Shown here: piece after piece, positions 7,371 to 17,382 of the stretch | How positions within the stretch are numbered: position 1 is the first letter of the stretch | How the letters are laid out: each line of letters begins with the position of its first letter | Assembly: GCF_029910215.1 (NCBI RefSeq) | Contig: NZ_CP110396.1 | Coordinates: 2,294,001-2,358,000 of the forward strand | DNA from: Paraburkholderia sp. D15 | GTDB lineage: Bacteria; Pseudomonadota; Gammaproteobacteria; Burkholderiales; Burkholderiaceae | Length of the DNA: 64,000 nucleotides | Direction: 5' to 3' | Made by a program: the position numbers and the translations under genes | Notes under the pieces: generated by a model | What the model saw: the letters and a program-made list of their open reading frames with translations, nothing else | Told to the model about the DNA's origin: nothing | The model's database searches: none

Positions 7371-10108
7371 GAACGCGCCGCCTTTTCGAGTTCCGCCAGC
7401 ATGCGCTCGACGCGATCCGCGAGCTTCTCCGTGCTCACCTTCTCGCGCAGACGTCCGACGATCAGCGGAAACGCGAACGGCGTCGGCTTTTTCGGCCGCA
7501 TCACGACAACGCGGCTGGCGCTCATCCGTTCGAGCGCGATGCGGATACGCTGCGCGTCGAGTTCCTGCAGCAGAACTTCGGCATCGGCCTGACCGAGCAG
7601 CAGATTGTCGCTATCGTGATGGCGAAAGATCTCATAGAACAATCCACTCGACGCCTGCAATTGCCGCGCACTTTTCTGTTGCCCAGGATTGCCCTGGAAC
7701 ACGAGTCCCGACACGCGCGCAATTTCGCGGAACCGCCGCATCGACAGTTCGGATGAATTGAGGCTGGCCAGAATGTCGTGCTCCAGCGCATCGGACGAAA
7801 GCAGACCCGCGTCGAGCTGCGCGGCCCAATCGAATGGTTGCGCGGACAACAGCTCGAAGCCGTAGTCGTTCATCGAGATCGAAAAAGTACCGGGCTGTTC
7901 GCGCGCGACCCGCCACGCAAGCAGCGCGCCCAATCCAATATGCGCCGTGCGCCCGGCAAACGGATAGCAGAAGAAATGATGCCCTTCCCGCGACTTCAAC
8001 AATTCCACCACCAGTACCCCGGGTTCGGGCAATGCCGACCACTTCTGCTGCAATTCGAGCAGCGGCCGCACCGCGCGCATTTCCGGCTCGTCGTAGATGC
8101 CATGGGCGGCACGCGCGAGCATCGTCAAGGTCGCATCGGCAAGTTCGGACGAGAGCGGCATGCGGCTGCCTGCCCATTGCGGCATCGCGCCGCGCGAGGA
8201 CGTCGCGCGCCGCACCCACGCGGTCATGTCCTGCACGCGAATCAATTCGAGCGCGCGTCCGCCGAAGGTAAAGATATCGCCGGGCTTGAGCCGCGAAATA
8301 AACGACTCCTCGATCGCGCCGATCCTTCCACCCGACAGATACGCGACGTTCAACGTCCCATTCGCGACGATCGTGCCGATGTTGTTGCGATGCCGCCGCA
8401 CCAGATCCTCGCGCGGCACGCGATACAGGCCATCGCTCGCGAGCGCCACGCGATGGTAGTCCGGATACGCACGCAACGCGGTGCCCCCGCCTTCCACGAA
8501 GCCGAGCGCCCAGTCGAACTGCGCCTGGGTCAGATCGCGGTACGCGTAAGTGCCGCGAATTTCGCCATACAGTTCTCGCGCATCGAACCCGCCGCCGATC
8601 GCCACCGTCACCAGATGTTGCACCAGCACGTCGAACGGTTTGTCGGGCGTATCGCGTCCTTCTATCCGGCGCTTCTCGACGGCTTCTCGCGCGGCGGCGG
8701 CTTCGACCAGTTCGAGCGCATGCGTCGGCACGATCGTCACGCGCGACGGCCGGCCGGGCGCATGCCCCGAACGTCCCGCACGCTGCATGAGCCGCGCGAC
8801 GCCCTTGGGCGAACCGATCTGGAACACGCGGTCCACCGGCAGAAAATCGACGCCGAGGTCCAGGCTCGATGTACACACCACCACCTTCAACGCGCCACTC
8901 TTGAGACCGCGTTCGACCCATTCGCGCACCTCCTGATCGAGCGAGCCGTGATGCAGCGCGATCAGTCCGGCCCACTCGGGTCGTGCTTCGAGCAGCGCCT
9001 GATACCACAGCTCGCATTGCGAGCGCGTGTTGGTGAAGACGAGCGAGGTGTGCGCATCGCCGATCGCATCGGCCACCGCGCCGACCTGGCGCATGCCGGC
9101 ATGGCCGCCCCATGGAAAACGTTCGATGGTTTCCGGAATGATCGTGTCGACGATCAGCGCCTTGGGCAACGCGCCGTGCACGCTCACGCGCGCGGTTTTG
9201 ACCGGGGCGAGCAGAACCTCGGCGGCGAAAGGCAGATTGCCGAGCGTCGCCGACAGACCCCATACCTGGAGCTCGGGCCGCCAGTGCGCGAGGCGGGCGA
9301 GCGCGAGCTGGGTCTGCGTGCCGCGCTTGTTGCCGAGTAATTCATGCCATTCGTCGACGACCACGAGGCGCACGTGAGAAAGTACTTCCCGCGCGTCGGG
9401 CCGGGTGAGCATGAGCGACAGGCTTTCGGGCGTGGTGACGAGCGCCGACGGCATGCGCCGGTTCTGCCGCGCGCGTTCCGCCGACGTCGTATCGCCGGTA
9501 CGCATGCCGACGCTCCACGGTACCGCCAGGTCGAGCGCGGAACTTTGCAGCGCGCGGGCGGTGTCGGCGGCGAGCGCGCGCATCGGCGTGATCCAGAGTA
9601 CGGTAAGCGGATCGGGTTGCGTGCGCGGCGGCGCGACGCGCTGGATCGAAGCCGTCGTGGCCTTCTCCGTGGTTTTCTTCATGGCCTTATTGGCGGCCTT
9701 CTTCGTGTTCTTCCCCGCCAACTGCTCGATCGATTGCGCCGCCGCGAACGTTGCGAGCGCACCGAACCACACCGCCCATGTTTTGCCCGCGCCCGTGGTG
9801 GCATGCAACAAGCCGCTTGCACCATGGGCAATCTCGCGCCATACGTCGCGTTGAAACTCGAACGGCTGCCAGCCGCGCGCGTCGAACCATGCGGCGAGGC
9901 GGTCGGCGAACGGACGCTGCGCAGCGGTTTCGTCGAACGTGAAGGGGAGTGGTTCGAAGGCTGGCTCGTGCGCGTCGAGTCGTGCCTGCTGTGCGCGGCT
10001 GCGCGGAATCCGCCGCGGTCGTGGGCGCGACCGCGGCCTGGCGCCCGGTTCGGACGAAGCGTCCGGCCCGATGGCTTCGGGGTTGTCGGAATCAGCCGGC
10101 TCGGTCAT
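7367..10108 (-). CDS. Lhr-type DEXH helicase, ligase-associated DNA damage response
   Basis: Superfamily 2 helicase of 913 residues. It carries Walker A TTGAGKT, motif [10 protein letters not shown], the Ser-Ala-Thr motif LSATLGNL, and motif [11 protein letters not shown] long C-terminal winged-helix/Lhr region follows, as in ligase-associated Lhr1 helicases. It is longer than usual because of an Arg/Pro-rich N-terminal extension ([10 protein letters not shown]) and a Lys/Thr-rich insert ([14 protein letters not shown]) between the Walker A region and motif Ia. Known relatives translocate 3'-5' on single-stranded DNA. It is the first gene of a two-gene operon with pdeM. Confidence 0.92.
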   Translation of the reverse strand: MTEPADSDNPEAIGPDASSEPGARPRSRPRPRRIPRSRAQQARLDAHEPAFEPLPFTFDETAAQRPFADRLAAWFDARGWQPFEFQRDVWREIAHGASGLLHATTGAGKTWAVWFGALATFAAAQSIEQLAGKNTKKAANKAMKKTTEKATTASIQRVAPPRTQPDPLTVLWITPMRALAADTARALQSSALDLAVPWSVGMRTGDTTSAERARQNRRMPSALVTTPESLSLMLTRPDAREVLSHVRLVVVDEWHELLGNKRGTQTQLALARLAHWRPELQVWGLSATLGNLPFAAEVLLAPVKTARVSVHGALPKALIVDTIIPETIERFPWGGHAGMRQVGAVADAIGDAHTSLVFTNTRSQCELWYQALLEARPEWAGLIALHHGSLDQEVREWVERGLKSGALKVVVCTSSLDLGVDFLPVDRVFQIGSPKGVARLMQRAGRSGHAPGRPSRVTIVPTHALELVEAAAAREAVEKRRIEGRDTPDKPFDVLVQHLVTVAIGGGFDARELYGEIRGTYAYRDLTQAQFDWALGFVEGGGTALRAYPDYHRVALASDGLYRVPREDLVRRHRNNIGTIVANGTLNVAYLSGGRIGAIEESFISRLKPGDIFTFGGRALELIRVQDMTAWVRRATSSRGAMPQWAGSRMPLSSELADATLTMLARAAHGIYDEPEMRAVRPLLELQQKWSALPEPGVLVVELLKSREGHHFFCYPFAGRTAHIGLGALLAWRVAREQPGTFSISMNDYGFELLSAQPFDWAAQLDAGLLSSDALEHDILASLNSSELSMRRFREIARVSGLVFQGNPGQQKSARQLQASSGLFYEIFRHHDSDNLLLGQADAEVLLQELDAQRIRIALERMSASRVVVMRPKKPTPFAFPLIVGRLREKVSTEKLADRVERMLAELEKAARS

Positions 10109-10356
10109 CGAAAGCGCTCGTTGGCATTGGATTCACCGGGCGGTGCGGAGCATGCCGGGTTCGCTGATCAATATCTTCTGTGGACCAAAGAAATGAGCGG
10201 GGAGTTCATCGACATATCTTCGCACTTACCCGGCGCGGGGAGTCCGTGTTTAAATGCGGTGGCCTCGCGTGGCCTCGCGTGGCCAGAGTACAAAGAGAAT
10301 CGCGAGTGCTTGCTGGCGTCCATTCCAGAACACAACTAGACGAAACGGAGTTCACG

Positions 10357-11214
10357 TTGAATCGCATCGAGCCCGCAATACCGCAAGTGTCGTTATGCAT
10401 TGCCGCCGCGCAGGCCCAACCGGTATCCGGCGACGTCGCCGCCAACATCGCGAAAACGGTCGAACTGACCGGTCTCGCGGCCGATCGCGGCGCGAAAGTG
10501 GTGGTTTTTCCCGAGAAATTCCTGAGTGGCTATGAACCGGATCTGATTGCCGGCGACCCGGCGAAGTACGCCTTCGAAACGCACGATGCGCGTCTCGAAC
10601 CGATTCGCGACATCTGCCGCCGGCGCGAGATCGTGGTGATCGTCGGCGCGGCAACACGCGATGCGGGCGCGCTACACATTTCCTCGCTGGTATTCGATCG
10701 AAGCGGCAAGGAGATCGAGCCGTATCACAAGCAGTATCTCTACAGCAGCGAGAGAACCATTTACACGCCGGGCACGCGGGGCCGCATGCTGGAACTGAAT
10801 GGCTGGCGTCTCGCGCTCGGCGTCTGCTACGACTCGGGTTTTCCGGAGCATGCGAGACTCGCGGCGCTCAATGGCGCGCATGCCTACCTGGTCAGCGCGC
10901 TCTTCAGCGTGAAGACCGGCTATCACCAGTCGCGCGTCTGGTTTCCGGCGCGGGCGTTCGACAACACGCTTTACGTGCTGCTGTCGAATCACGTCGGCAC
11001 GACCGGCGGCTGGGCGACCTGCGGGTCGAGCGCGATCTGGCGTCCGGACGGCGATGCGATCGTGGAAGCGGACCGCGAGCACGACGGCGTGATTACCGCG
11101 CTACTCGATCCCGCTGTACTGGCCGACGTGCGGGCGCGCGAAACGGTGCTCGCGGATTTCGCCGCGCGCGACGAGGGGCCGAGCGGCGAGTACATCGTGT
11201 CGCGTCTCGACTGA
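10357..11214 (+). CDS. Carbon-nitrogen hydrolase (nitrilase superfamily)
   Basis: Amidase/nitrilase-fold enzyme of 285 residues. The Glu-Lys-Cys triad can be placed: Glu in VVFPEKFLSGY (residue 53), Lys in EPYHKQYLY (125), Cys in LGVCYDSGFPEH (157). The Glu/Asp after Cys and the general pattern suggest an amidase more than a true nitrilase. I chose a TTG start at 10357 because AACGGAG lies six bases upstream and homology begins there; an open frame continues back to 10180 but looks non-coding. The upstream region has a 10-bp tandem repeat (10261-10284). Convergent with the MFS gene; substrate unknown. Confidence 0.85.
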   Translation: MNRIEPAIPQVSLCIAAAQAQPVSGDVAANIAKTVELTGLAADRGAKVVVFPEKFLSGYEPDLIAGDPAKYAFETHDARLEPIRDICRRREIVVIVGAATRDAGALHISSLVFDRSGKEIEPYHKQYLYSSERTIYTPGTRGRMLELNGWRLALGVCYDSGFPEHARLAALNGAHAYLVSALFSVKTGYHQSRVWFPARAFDNTLYVLLSNHVGTTGGWATCGSSAIWRPDGDAIVEADREHDGVITALLDPAVLADVRARETVLADFAARDEGPSGEYIVSRLD

Positions 11215-11251
11215 CGCGTGTGCAGTACGCTTTCTCCGGCTTCTATGGCTT

Positions 11252-12592
11252 CTATGGCTTCGGCACGGCCGGTTGCGCGGTGCCGAGCGGACTGCGTCGT
11301 GGAGAAGGCACGGCCCACAGCAATGCGATCATGCCGGCGATCAACAGCACGGCGATCACCGCAAAGCCGGTGTAAATGCTGCCGGTTCGCGTCGCCAGCG
11401 AGCCGATCAGCGAAGGACTCACGGCGCCGCCGATCGCACCGATCGCGGTAATCGTCGCGATGCCGGCCGCCGCCGCGCCGCCGTCGAGGTCCGCGGTCGG
11501 AATTGTCCAGAAGATGCTGAGCGTCGCGTAAATACAGATCGAGGCGACCACCAGCAACGCGACGGTGAAGGGCACGCTGCGCGCGGCGAACGGCAATAAC
11601 AGAAAACTCGCCGCCACCGCGAAACCGCAAGCCGCGACGTGCCAGCGCCGTTCCGCGCGACGATCCGAACTATGTCCGATGACAACAATGCCGATTGCCG
11701 TGCACACCGACATCCCGCCGCTGATCCAGCCGATGTGACCGAGCTGCTGCACGCCGACATGGCGCAATAGCGTCGGAATCCAGAAGCCGATTGCATTGAG
11801 TCCCATGAACACGCAGAAGTAAATGGCCGAAAGAAGATAGATGCGCGGATTGCGCAATACGTCGGCGAGTCCTGCCGGTGGCGTGTACTGCGTGCCGCGC
11901 GTTTTCCTGTCCGCATCGAGTGCCATCGCGACGAAACGCTTTTCTTCATGGCTGAGCCATTTGGCGCTCGCCGGACGATCGTCGAGATAAAGCAGTGCCA
12001 TGACGCCGAGTGCAATGGCCGGCACGCCTTCAATCAGGAATAGCCACTGCCAGCCGCGCAAGCCGAGTAGGTCGTGGAAATGCACCATGATCCAGCCTGA
12101 CAGCGGACCGCCGATAATTCCGGCGAGCGGCACCGCCATGATGAACAGACTCGTGATGCGCCCACGCTGCCGGTCGGGAAACCAGTACGTGAGGTACAGA
12201 ATGATGCCGGGAAAGAACCCGGCTTCCGCGGCGCCTAGCAGAAAGCGCAGCAGATACAGCATGCCCGCACTCTTCACGAACATCAGCAGCACGGTCAGGC
12301 TGCCCCACAGCACCATGATGCGCAGCAGCGTTTTGCGCACGCCGATCTTCTCCAGCAGAAGATTGCTCGGTACTTCGAACACCAGATAGCCGACGAAGAA
12401 CATGCCGGCCGCCAGTCCGAACACGGCATCGTCGAGCTTGAGATCCTGCAGAAACTGCAGCTTCGCGAAACCGATATTCACGCGGTCGATGAAATTGACG
12501 ACGTAGCAGAAGAACAGAAACGGCACGATACGCCGCGCGATCTTGCGATAGATCGCGTCTTCGGGCGCGGCGGCTGACGAACGCTGCATCAT
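11252..12592 (-). CDS. MFS transporter, anion:cation symporter type
   Basis: Inner-membrane carrier of 446 residues with twelve predicted membrane segments. It resembles the ACS family (tartrate, phthalate, glucarate porters) in its N-terminus, RIVPFLFFCYVVNFIDRVNIGFAKL, and the following KLDDAVFGLAAGMFFVGY text. It lies 72 bp downstream of a sulfatase-like hydrolase on the same strand, so the pair may take up and degrade one organic anion (inference). Both are divergent from a MarR regulator. The start MMQRSS allows either of two adjacent ATGs. Confidence 0.9.
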   Translation of the reverse strand: MMQRSSAAAPEDAIYRKIARRIVPFLFFCYVVNFIDRVNIGFAKLQFLQDLKLDDAVFGLAAGMFFVGYLVFEVPSNLLLEKIGVRKTLLRIMVLWGSLTVLLMFVKSAGMLYLLRFLLGAAEAGFFPGIILYLTYWFPDRQRGRITSLFIMAVPLAGIIGGPLSGWIMVHFHDLLGLRGWQWLFLIEGVPAIALGVMALLYLDDRPASAKWLSHEEKRFVAMALDADRKTRGTQYTPPAGLADVLRNPRIYLLSAIYFCVFMGLNAIGFWIPTLLRHVGVQQLGHIGWISGGMSVCTAIGIVVIGHSSDRRAERRWHVAACGFAVAASFLLLPFAARSVPFTVALLVVASICIYATLSIFWTIPTADLDGGAAAAGIATITAIGAIGGAVSPSLIGSLATRTGSIYTGFAVIAVLLIAGMIALLWAVPSPRRSPLGTAQPAVPKP

Positions 12593-12664
12593 GGTGTCTG
12601 GCGCTCCGGGCGCGGGTGAGGGGATTCGCTTGAAAGCTTCTGTTCCAGTGCCGCTTGCCTCGAT

Positions 12665-14236
12665 TTACCACTCGCCGAAAAAGACGCCCCAATCCTTGTG
12701 CGTGTTGGTTTTACTCTCCACCGTCGGATTGTCGATCGTCACGCGCTGTTTCAACGAGGCGTACCAGTCCGCGAGTCTGGCGTGCATCTGCTCGCGTATC
12801 GGGGCGTGACTCGCGTCGGCGCCGAGATCGGCATACTCGTGCGGATCGTTCGCGAGATCGAACAGTTGCGGCCGGTAACCAAGCCAGTGGATGTATTTCC
12901 AGCGCGCGTCGCGCACCATCCAGCCGCGGCACTCGTCGGGCTTGCGTTGCAGCGCAAGGCGCGCGCCCCGGAAGCTGTAGTCGAGCTCCGAGACGACATA
13001 GTCGCGCCAGCCGTCCGCACGTTGCGCGTCATTGCGCGTGAGCGGCAGGACCGAACGTCCTTCGATCCGCTCGTCGCAGGCCGGCAGCCCGAGCGCGTCG
13101 AGTACCGTCGGCACCACGTCGATGCAGGACATGAAGCGGTTCTCGACGCCGCCGCGAGTCGCATCCGCGGATGCCGACGGATCGTAGACGATCATCGGCA
13201 CGCGCTGCACGGTGTCGTAGAACAGTTCTTTTTCGCCGAGCCAGTGATCGCCGAGGAAATCGCCATGGTCGGCGGTGAAGACGATCAGCGTGTCCTGCCA
13301 GCGGCCAAGTCGTTCGAGCGACTCCCACAGACGGCCGAGATGGTCGTCGATCTGCTGGATCAAGCCCTGATAGACGGGCCGCACGGTATTCGAGACTTCC
13401 TCGCGCGCGAAATTCACGCATTCTTCCTGCGTGCGGTACGCGGCCGTCACCGGGTGAGCATTGTCGAGTTCGGCTGCGCGGCGTTGCAGCGGCAGGCATT
13501 GGTCGAGCGAATACAGATTGTGATACGGGCGCGGCGCGACGTAAGGCCAATGCGGCTTTACGTACGACAAATGCAAAGCCCACGGTTCGTCCCCGCGTGC
13601 CTCGATATAGCGGATCGCCTGATCCGTCATATAGGCGGTTTCCGAATGCGGCTCGGCGACGCGCGCGGGCCAGCGGACATTGCGCATTTTCCAGCCGGAA
13701 TGCACGGCGCCATTGTCATCTTCGACGCTGATGGCAAAGTCGCTCCATGGCTTGTCGCTGACATAGCCGTGTTCGCGCAGAAAGGCGGGGTAGCCGCTTT
13801 CCTTACCGGGTTCGTGATGGCCGTCGTAACGGTCCAGCTCGTCGAACGATCCGCTCGACAGGCGGCGCCCGAGCGGACTTTGCCGCGCAATGTCGAGCCG
13901 TTCCATGCCATGCGCGTCCGCCATCACGTGCGTTTTACCGGCCAGCGCGAGCGAGCGGCCATTCAGACGCAGGTACTCGCCGAGCGTCATTTCGCCGATC
14001 GATAGCGGCACGCGGTTCCAGTTCGCGCCGTGACTGCTCATCGTGCGGCCCGTGTAATAGGACATACGCGACGGACCGCACACGCCGGAGCTGACGAACG
14101 CGTTGTCGAAACGCAGCCCGCGCGCGGCGAGCGCATCGATATGCCGGGTGCGCAGATAAGGGTGACCGTAGCAACCGAGGTGATCGCGGCGTAACTGGTC
14201 GCACATGATAAAGAGAACGTTGCGGGTGTCGGCCAT
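12665..14236 (-). CDS. Sulfatase / alkaline-phosphatase-superfamily hydrolase
   Basis: Hydrolase of 523 residues without a signal peptide, so cytoplasmic. The N-terminal metal site is NVLFIMCDQLR. The formylglycine core motif is C-G-P-S-R (Cys53), so Cys should be converted to formylglycine by a maturase. FTADHGDFLGDH supplies further metal ligands. Members of this group cleave sulfate, phosphate or phosphonate mono- or diesters; choline-sulfatase-like or phosphonate hydrolase activity are the main options. It is the first gene of an operon with an anion-type MFS carrier. A formylglycine-generating enzyme is encoded 17 kb away (31473-32588) but has an N-terminal export signal. Confidence 0.88.
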   Translation of the reverse strand: MADTRNVLFIMCDQLRRDHLGCYGHPYLRTRHIDALAARGLRFDNAFVSSGVCGPSRMSYYTGRTMSSHGANWNRVPLSIGEMTLGEYLRLNGRSLALAGKTHVMADAHGMERLDIARQSPLGRRLSSGSFDELDRYDGHHEPGKESGYPAFLREHGYVSDKPWSDFAISVEDDNGAVHSGWKMRNVRWPARVAEPHSETAYMTDQAIRYIEARGDEPWALHLSYVKPHWPYVAPRPYHNLYSLDQCLPLQRRAAELDNAHPVTAAYRTQEECVNFAREEVSNTVRPVYQGLIQQIDDHLGRLWESLERLGRWQDTLIVFTADHGDFLGDHWLGEKELFYDTVQRVPMIVYDPSASADATRGGVENRFMSCIDVVPTVLDALGLPACDERIEGRSVLPLTRNDAQRADGWRDYVVSELDYSFRGARLALQRKPDECRGWMVRDARWKYIHWLGYRPQLFDLANDPHEYADLGADASHAPIREQMHARLADWYASLKQRVTIDNPTVESKTNTHKDWGVFFGEW

Positions 14237-14329
14237 CTGTCAGTACCTTCGCGGCCTCTCGGCCTCAAGAAGAAAGCGCCGGCGAGAAGAAACCGGCAAG
14301 ATGTCCGATGCTAGAAACGAACCTCACGA

Positions 14330-14361
14330 TTGACCTAATCAAATGTATGTGCGAATGCACA
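14330..14361. promoter_or_regulatory. Candidate MarR operators between the sulfatase and marR genes
   Basis: Two short dyads lie in the 195-bp divergent promoter region: TTGACCTAATCAA (14330-14342, TTGA-N5-TCAA) and TGTGCGAATGCACA (14348-14361, arms TGTGC/GCACA). MarR proteins usually bind 13-18 bp dyads in such divergent regions. Assignment to the adjacent regulator is inference. Confidence 0.4.
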
Positions 14362-14431
14362 ATAAGCCGGCGTGGACGCGGAAAAAGCACGTCATAATGA
14401 CCGGCGAGCCAACATTTACCCTACATTCACC

Positions 14432-14962
14432 GTGTCCGATTTCCCCACGCGGCCTGTGCTGAAACATCCCGAGCACATCGACGAATTCCTGCTGTATCGC
14501 TTGCACAACCTCGCGCGGGTGGCCGTGCAGGGCGCCGGTTTGATGTTCCGCCGGGAACTTGGCATTAGCCGGCGCGACTGGCGCATTCTCGCGTTCGTCG
14601 GTAAATACCCGAATGCGAGTCTGAGTCAGCTCGCCGAACAGGCCGCATTGGATACGGTGGTGGCGAGCCGTTGCGTCGCCAATATGGTGAAGAAAGGCCT
14701 GATCGCCAAAACACGGTTGCCGGAGAATAAACGCTTGACGGTACTCGCGCTCACCGACACCGGCCACTGGGTCTACGAACAGGCGCGGGAATGCGGGCAA
14801 CGCTATAACACCGAGTTCGCCGCCTGTTTAAGCGACGAGGAAGCGCAGTTACTCGATGCATTGCTCGACCGGATGGAGCAACAGGCCGTGCTATTGAATC
14901 AACGCGAAATGGCGAAAAGCGGTGCGTTGCTGGAAGAAGATCCGGACGCGGCGGCGGAGTAG
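14432..14962 (+). CDS. MarR-family transcriptional regulator
   Basis: Winged-helix repressor of about 176 residues. A helical dimerisation region (HIDEFLLYRLHNLARVA) is followed by the reading-head segment RRDWRILAFVGKYPNASLSQLAEQAALD and the wing KTRLPENKRLTVLALTDTG. It lies divergent from the sulfatase/MFS operon, the usual arrangement for a repressor controlling its neighbour. The start is uncertain: GTG at 14432 matches where homology begins (SDFPTRP), and another GTG at 14372 would add 20 residues. Neither has a clear ribosome site, so leaderless translation is possible. Confidence 0.85.
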   Translation: MSDFPTRPVLKHPEHIDEFLLYRLHNLARVAVQGAGLMFRRELGISRRDWRILAFVGKYPNASLSQLAEQAALDTVVASRCVANMVKKGLIAKTRLPENKRLTVLALTDTGHWVYEQARECGQRYNTEFAACLSDEEAQLLDALLDRMEQQAVLLNQREMAKSGALLEEDPDAAAE

Positions 14963-15103
14963 TTGCGGGGTAGATTCCAATCGGATTCGAATGGTCGATC
15001 GCGTGCCCGTCATGCGCCACCCGAATCGATTGGCTGCCGGCAGCGGCGGATCGCTTCGGTCGATCCGTTACAATGACCCGCACCTTTCACCTGGAGACTT
15101 GCT

Positions 15104-15505
15104 TTGAAATCTATCGTTGCTTTGGTCGCCGCCGCTGTGTTGTCCTCGTCGGCAATGGCCGCACCCACCACCGAGAAACTGCCGTCCGGCGTGATCGTCG
15201 AACATCTGAAGCAGGGTACCGGTGCGCAACCGGTCGCCACCGACGTCGTGAAAGTGAACTATCGCGGCACGCTCGCCAACGGTACCGAATTCGATAGCTC
15301 CGCGAGCCATGGCGGCCCGGCTACGTTTCCGCTGAACCGCGTGATTCCGTGCTGGACGCAAGGTGTGCAGAAAATGAAAGTGGGCGGCAAGGCGAAGCTG
15401 ACCTGCCCGGCGGCCACCGCTTATGGCGATCGCGGCGTCGGCGTGATTCCGCCGAACAGCGACCTGACTTTCGAGGTCGAACTGGTCGACATCGTCAAGC
15501 AGTAA
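15104..15505 (+). CDS. Exported FKBP-type peptidyl-prolyl isomerase
   Basis: Periplasmic proline isomerase of 133 residues. The signal peptide MKSIVALVAAAVLSSSAMAA is followed by a single FKBP domain with VKVNYRGTLANGTEFDSS, FPLNRVIPCWTQGVQKMKVGGK and AYGDRGVGVIPPNSDLTFEVEL, all typical of active-site loops. The start is TTG at 15104 with TGGAG upstream. A strong terminator lies 20 bp after the stop, so the gene is monocistronic. Confidence 0.93.
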   Translation: MKSIVALVAAAVLSSSAMAAPTTEKLPSGVIVEHLKQGTGAQPVATDVVKVNYRGTLANGTEFDSSASHGGPATFPLNRVIPCWTQGVQKMKVGGKAKLTCPAATAYGDRGVGVIPPNSDLTFEVELVDIVKQ

Positions 15506-15525
15506 CGCGCAATTCGCTTCAAGGC

Positions 15526-15563
15526 AAAGCCCCGCTCCGGTTATTTCGCAGCGGGGCTTTTGT
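15526..15563 (+). terminator. Intrinsic terminator of the FKBP gene
   Basis: Perfect 11-bp stem AAAGCCCCGCT (15526-15536) / AGCGGGGCTTT (15550-15560), followed by a short T-run (TTTTG). Confidence 0.9.
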
Positions 15564-15735
15564 CATTGGGGCGACTTTTTTGTGTGGCCATCAATATAGT
15601 TGGTTGTTTTAAAGTGACGAACCGCTGCTTCGTTTACTGTCTGCCCGTGCGCCGAAACGATATGGCATTCGTCGCGCAGTCTCGAAGATCTCCGCTGTCC
15701 TTCCTCTTTTTTGTTGCGCATCGGGAGCGCCGGTC

Positions 15736-16809
15736 ATGAATATCGACTTTCACTATGGTGTGGTCTATATCGTCGCTCGCACGGCCGGCATGACGGCCGG
15801 CGATGCGCTTACCGTCGCGCATGCCTGCCAGTATGTGGACGACGCGACGACTTCAGGAATATTGCGCTTCGAAGGCGGCGAAACCTTCGAGCGTTTCGCC
15901 ACCGCGCACAAGATGTTCGACTATGCGAACACGGAGAACGATCAGAACCGGCTGGTCTGGGCGCCATTTCATTTTCTGCCGGCGGGCGAGGGCGATACGC
16001 TTCAGGAACGAGCCATCTGTCGCGCCGACAGCGCCGTCGCGCGCGAGACCGTGCGGCGGGCAATCCGCCAGCGCGGCGCCGATACCGCGTTGCACCGGCT
16101 GGGCGTGACGCTTCACACGTATGTGGATACCTGGGCGCACCAGGGGTTTTCCGGCATCGAGAGCCCGTCGAACCGCGTGCATTTGCTGGAGTCGCAGGAT
16201 TGCACGCGCAAAGGCTGGTTTGCCCGATTAAGCGAGGCGACTCGTCATCTGATCGAGCACATCGAGGAAGATGTATTGACCGTGGCGTTACCCGTCGGCC
16301 ATGGCGCCGCGTTGCATTATCCCGACCAGCCATGGGCGAAATGGCATTACATCGACGGCAGGAATGCTTTCGTCGAACGACACAACTTGCCGGAGTTCGT
16401 GCAGGCTGCCGAGATGGCATGCCGCGCGGTGCGAGCCTGGCTGGCCGGCACGGAAGATTTCGAAACGCAGGAGGGTTTGCCGCCAGACGTCAAGGATGCA
16501 CTCACCGAGCTGCTGAATACCAACCGGAATCTGGACGATAACCAACGCTTGCGGACCCTTTGCGACGAGGTAAGCCAAGGCCGCATTCCGGGTTTGAAAG
16601 AGACGATCCCGGTCTATGTGCCGAAAGGCCCCGGCTCGTGGAAATGCAATGCCACCGGTTTGCGATTCGACGACGACACCGGCGACCGGCCGGCATGGAC
16701 GGATGCGTTCGAGAAGAGCGATTACCGGCTCTTTCACGACTCGGTCAAGGAACACCGGTTCGTGACGACGCAGGAAATCCTGCCGGCTCATGGGTTGCGT
16801 ATCGCTTGA
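15736..16809 (+). CDS. DUF6765-family protein
   Basis: Uncharacterised protein of 357 residues without signal peptide or membrane segments. It begins MNIDFHYGVVYIVAR and is unusually rich in spaced His and Asp: HACQYVDD, HKMFDY, FHFLP, and HTYVDTWAHQGFSG at about residues 129-142. The last motif (H-x3-D-x3-H) resembles the metal-binding helices of zinc-dependent phospholipase C and P1-nuclease folds, so a metal-dependent hydrolase is possible (inference). It stands alone, with its own terminator downstream. Confidence 0.82.
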   Translation: MNIDFHYGVVYIVARTAGMTAGDALTVAHACQYVDDATTSGILRFEGGETFERFATAHKMFDYANTENDQNRLVWAPFHFLPAGEGDTLQERAICRADSAVARETVRRAIRQRGADTALHRLGVTLHTYVDTWAHQGFSGIESPSNRVHLLESQDCTRKGWFARLSEATRHLIEHIEEDVLTVALPVGHGAALHYPDQPWAKWHYIDGRNAFVERHNLPEFVQAAEMACRAVRAWLAGTEDFETQEGLPPDVKDALTELLNTNRNLDDNQRLRTLCDEVSQGRIPGLKETIPVYVPKGPGSWKCNATGLRFDDDTGDRPAWTDAFEKSDYRLFHDSVKEHRFVTTQEILPAHGLRIA

Positions 16810-16839
16810 GGGTTGCGAATCGCTTGACCGCGTGAGCGC

Positions 16840-16861
16840 ACCGGTACGAATACCGGTTTTC
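16840..16861 (+). terminator. Short intrinsic terminator after the DUF6765 gene
   Basis: Stem ACCGGTA / TACCGGT with loop CGAA (16840-16857), followed by TTTTCTC. It lies 31 bp after the stop codon. Confidence 0.7.
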
Positions 16862-16878
16862 TCCGGCGGCTCCAACCG

Positions 16879-17127
16879 CTATTCGGCTTTCGCCTGTTGA
16901 CGCTGCCCGGCCCGTTCCTGCGCCTGTTCCTGAGCCTGCTTCTTCGCCATATGGCGTCCCACCAGACAGCCGCCCACCGCGCCGACTACCGCGTGATGTC
17001 CGGCATAGTGACCCGCCACGCCGCCGACCACCGCTCCCTTCACGCAACCCGCCGCGTTTGCGGTGCCGACTGTCGCGCAAGTGAGGGCGAATGCCGCGAG
17101 TGCGGTCTTGATGTAACCCGCTTTCAT
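16879..17127 (-). CDS. Small exported glycine-zipper protein
   Basis: Predicted periplasmic or outer-membrane-associated protein of 82 residues. The signal peptide ends TANAA. A Gly-rich hydrophobic segment of glycine-zipper type follows (GAVVGGVAGHYAGHHAVVGAVGG), with two Cys, then a charged Gln/Lys-rich tail (KKQAQEQAQERAGQ). The family occurs widely in Burkholderia and has no known function. Convergent with the DUF6765 gene. Confidence 0.75.
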   Translation of the reverse strand: MKAGYIKTALAAFALTCATVGTANAAGCVKGAVVGGVAGHYAGHHAVVGAVGGCLVGRHMAKKQAQEQAQERAGQRQQAKAE

Positions 17128-17382
17128 CTGAAAGTACCGTGCTATTGAGAGTGTCGAAGTGTAGAGGGGCGTGCCGCGCGGAGGTGAAACAGCGCTGCGA
17201 GATTAGTAACGCACGGTTACCGGTAATCGGGTTTGTCAGAGCCAAGGTGCGCGCAAATCCACGCCGACGGTAAAAAAGTGCGCTCTGTCCTTTGAATCTC
17301 CGAATGCTTGCCTATAGTAGAAGCGACAATTGCCGCTGTTGACGGCGGCCGCCTTCTCGCTGCGTGTCACGGGGAAACGCAA

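Noticed and set aside
7778..9340. 520-residue plus-strand ORF opposite the helicase gene
   Set aside because: Arg/His-rich mirror frame; the minus strand encodes clear helicase motifs.
10180..10356. Longer N-terminus for the nitrilase-like gene
   Set aside because: Residues from the extra 59 codons look unlike any nitrilase, and the TTG at 10357 has a good ribosome site.
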